From Nitratireductor basaltis (GTDB lineage Bacteria > Pseudomonadota > Alphaproteobacteria > Rhizobiales > Rhizobiaceae), in assembly GCF_000733725.1 (NCBI RefSeq), contig NZ_JMQM01000001.1, positions 124,001-188,000 on the forward strand: a stretch of DNA of 64,000 bases, given 5' to 3'. Both the position numbers and the translations under genes were made by a program. Position 1 is the stretch's first letter; each line of letters opens with the position of its first letter. Positions 63,387-64,000 of this stretch are shown in pieces. The notes under the pieces are model-generated. The model was given only the letters and a program-made list of their open reading frames with translations, made no database searches and was not told the origin of the DNA.

Positions 63387-64000
63387 TCAGGCGGCCAGCG
63401 AGGCCGCCAGAAGAACGAGACCCAATACAAGAACCAGAAATGCCCCGCCTATCTCGATGGCGTGGTGGATGTAGCCGCCGGTGCGGCCATCTCCTGCGAT
63501 ACGCAAGGCAACGTTCTTCGCAGTCACCGCGAGTGTCGCGAGCACGGAGACGGTAATCGCCGTGCCGATCGCCATGGCAAAGACCGAGACAATTCCCCCA
63601 AGCCACAGGGCATTCAGGAACGAAAACGTCAGGACGATGAGGGCGCCGGAACAAGGTCGCATACCGACCGCGGCTATGGCGGACCCCGCTGTTCTCCAAT
63701 CCAGCTTTTCGCCGGTCAGCACATCGGGCGAAGGCGCATGCGAGTGTCCGCATGAGGGACAGGCAAGTTCTTCATCTGCGTGGCGGTGCTCGTGGGGGTG
63801 GTGATGTGCATGGCTGCAGGTTTTACCATGATGGTGGTGATGTGTCTCGGCCGCGGAGAGAGAATGCATCCGGGGCTTTGGCAAAAGCGCTGAAAGCTTT
63901 CGATAGAGAAGCCAAGCGCCGAAAGCGGCGATAAGAGCGAAACTGGCGGTTTCCAGCCAGCGCGTGGCATCGGTCATCGAGACGGTGGTGCCGCGCAGCA
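63387..64000 (-). CDS. Nickel/cobalt efflux protein, NicO/RcnA family (5' end outside the window)
   Basis: The C-terminal part (over 200 residues) of a NicO-type divalent-metal exporter. A helix is followed by a very His-rich cytoplasmic loop (H-H-H-H-H-G-K, H-A-H-H-H-P-H-E-H-R-H) with C-P-S-C-G-H-S-H, then helices including G-M-R-P-C-S-G-A-L-I-V-L-T-F, the signature of RcnA/NicO proteins. The frame stays open to the window end beyond the internal ATG at 63977, so the start lies outside. The His-rich loop points to nickel, cobalt or zinc/copper export; which metal is not clear. Confidence 0.88.
   Translation of the reverse strand, partial: LRGTTVSMTDATRWLETASFALIAAFGAWLLYRKLSALLPKPRMHSLSAAETHHHHHGKTCSHAHHHPHEHRHADEELACPSCGHSHAPSPDVLTGEKLDWRTAGSAIAAVGMRPCSGALIVLTFSFLNALWLGGIVSVFAMAIGTAITVSVLATLAVTAKNVALRIAGDGRTGGYIHHAIEIGGAFLVLVLGLVLLAASLAA

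Overview
The window looks like a chromosomal segment of an alphaproteobacterium of the order Hyphomicrobiales (Rhizobiales), most like the Phyllobacteriaceae (Nitratireductor, Mesorhizobium or Chelativorans relatives). Markers are CpdR next to an N-formylglutamate amidohydrolase and HisN, an Omp10-type lipoprotein as in Brucella, homospermidine synthase, an HWE-type sensor kinase, a DUF882 protein, and promoters of the EcfG general-stress and RpoH types. The genus is an inference. The sequence is GC-rich, so long antisense shadow frames are common. There is no CRISPR array, insertion sequence or prophage. One tRNA gene (Val-GAC) is present.

Layout. 0-4.6 kb: a TPR lipoprotein, rpsU, an unknown membrane protein, a small protein with a duplicated motif behind a textbook EcfG promoter, and a PAS-GAF-HWE kinase. 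4.6-9.2 kb: an acyl-CoA cluster (two SDRs, a MaoC hydratase, an APH-type kinase and an acyl-CoA dehydrogenase) in which the last two match the two halves of animal ACAD11. 9.2-13.6 kb: an RND efflux pump with its adaptor. 13.8-17.4 kb: tRNA-Val, cpdR, N-formylglutamate amidohydrolase, hisN and a lysophospholipase-like hydrolase. 17.4-18.3 kb: a hairpin-rich spacer and an hsp20 gene with an RpoH promoter and a ROSE-like RNA thermometer. 18.3-21.0 kb: a bufferin-type RiPP operon (precursor, DUF692 modifying enzyme, DUF2063 partner, DoxX protein). 21.1-28.9 kb: threonine aldolase, and gltB-gltD behind an operator-like inverted repeat, a promoter and a structured leader.

28.9-36.8 kb is an envelope region: an SGNH/DUF459 protein, a lytic transglycosylase, galU, an outer-membrane beta-barrel, kpsF/kdsD, NfeD and an SPFH protein. 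37.0-42.7 kb: hemH, a 5'-nucleotidase fused to an alanine-rich repeat region and LysM, a PaaK-like ligase and omp10. 42.8-47.7 kb: homospermidine synthase, a YciI protein, pabB and pepF. 47.8-55.0 kb: an NtrC-family regulator, a DUF882 M15-like peptidase, eda, a muramidase, trhO and a DUF533 protein. 55.2-58.8 kb: a TRAP C4-dicarboxylate-type transporter operon ending in a strong terminator. 58.9-64.0 kb: an SLC13 permease, a DUF1801 protein, an aminotransferase, a GNAT acetyltransferase, a small membrane protein, and a NicO-type metal exporter cut by the window edge.

Most worth following up: the bufferin operon, the split ACAD10/11-like system, the structured gltB leader with its upstream dyad, the ROSE-like hsp20 leader, the EcfG-driven duplicated-motif protein, and the repeat-bearing nucleotidase-LysM fusion. 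Gene identities rest on motif recognition by eye; no database search was run.
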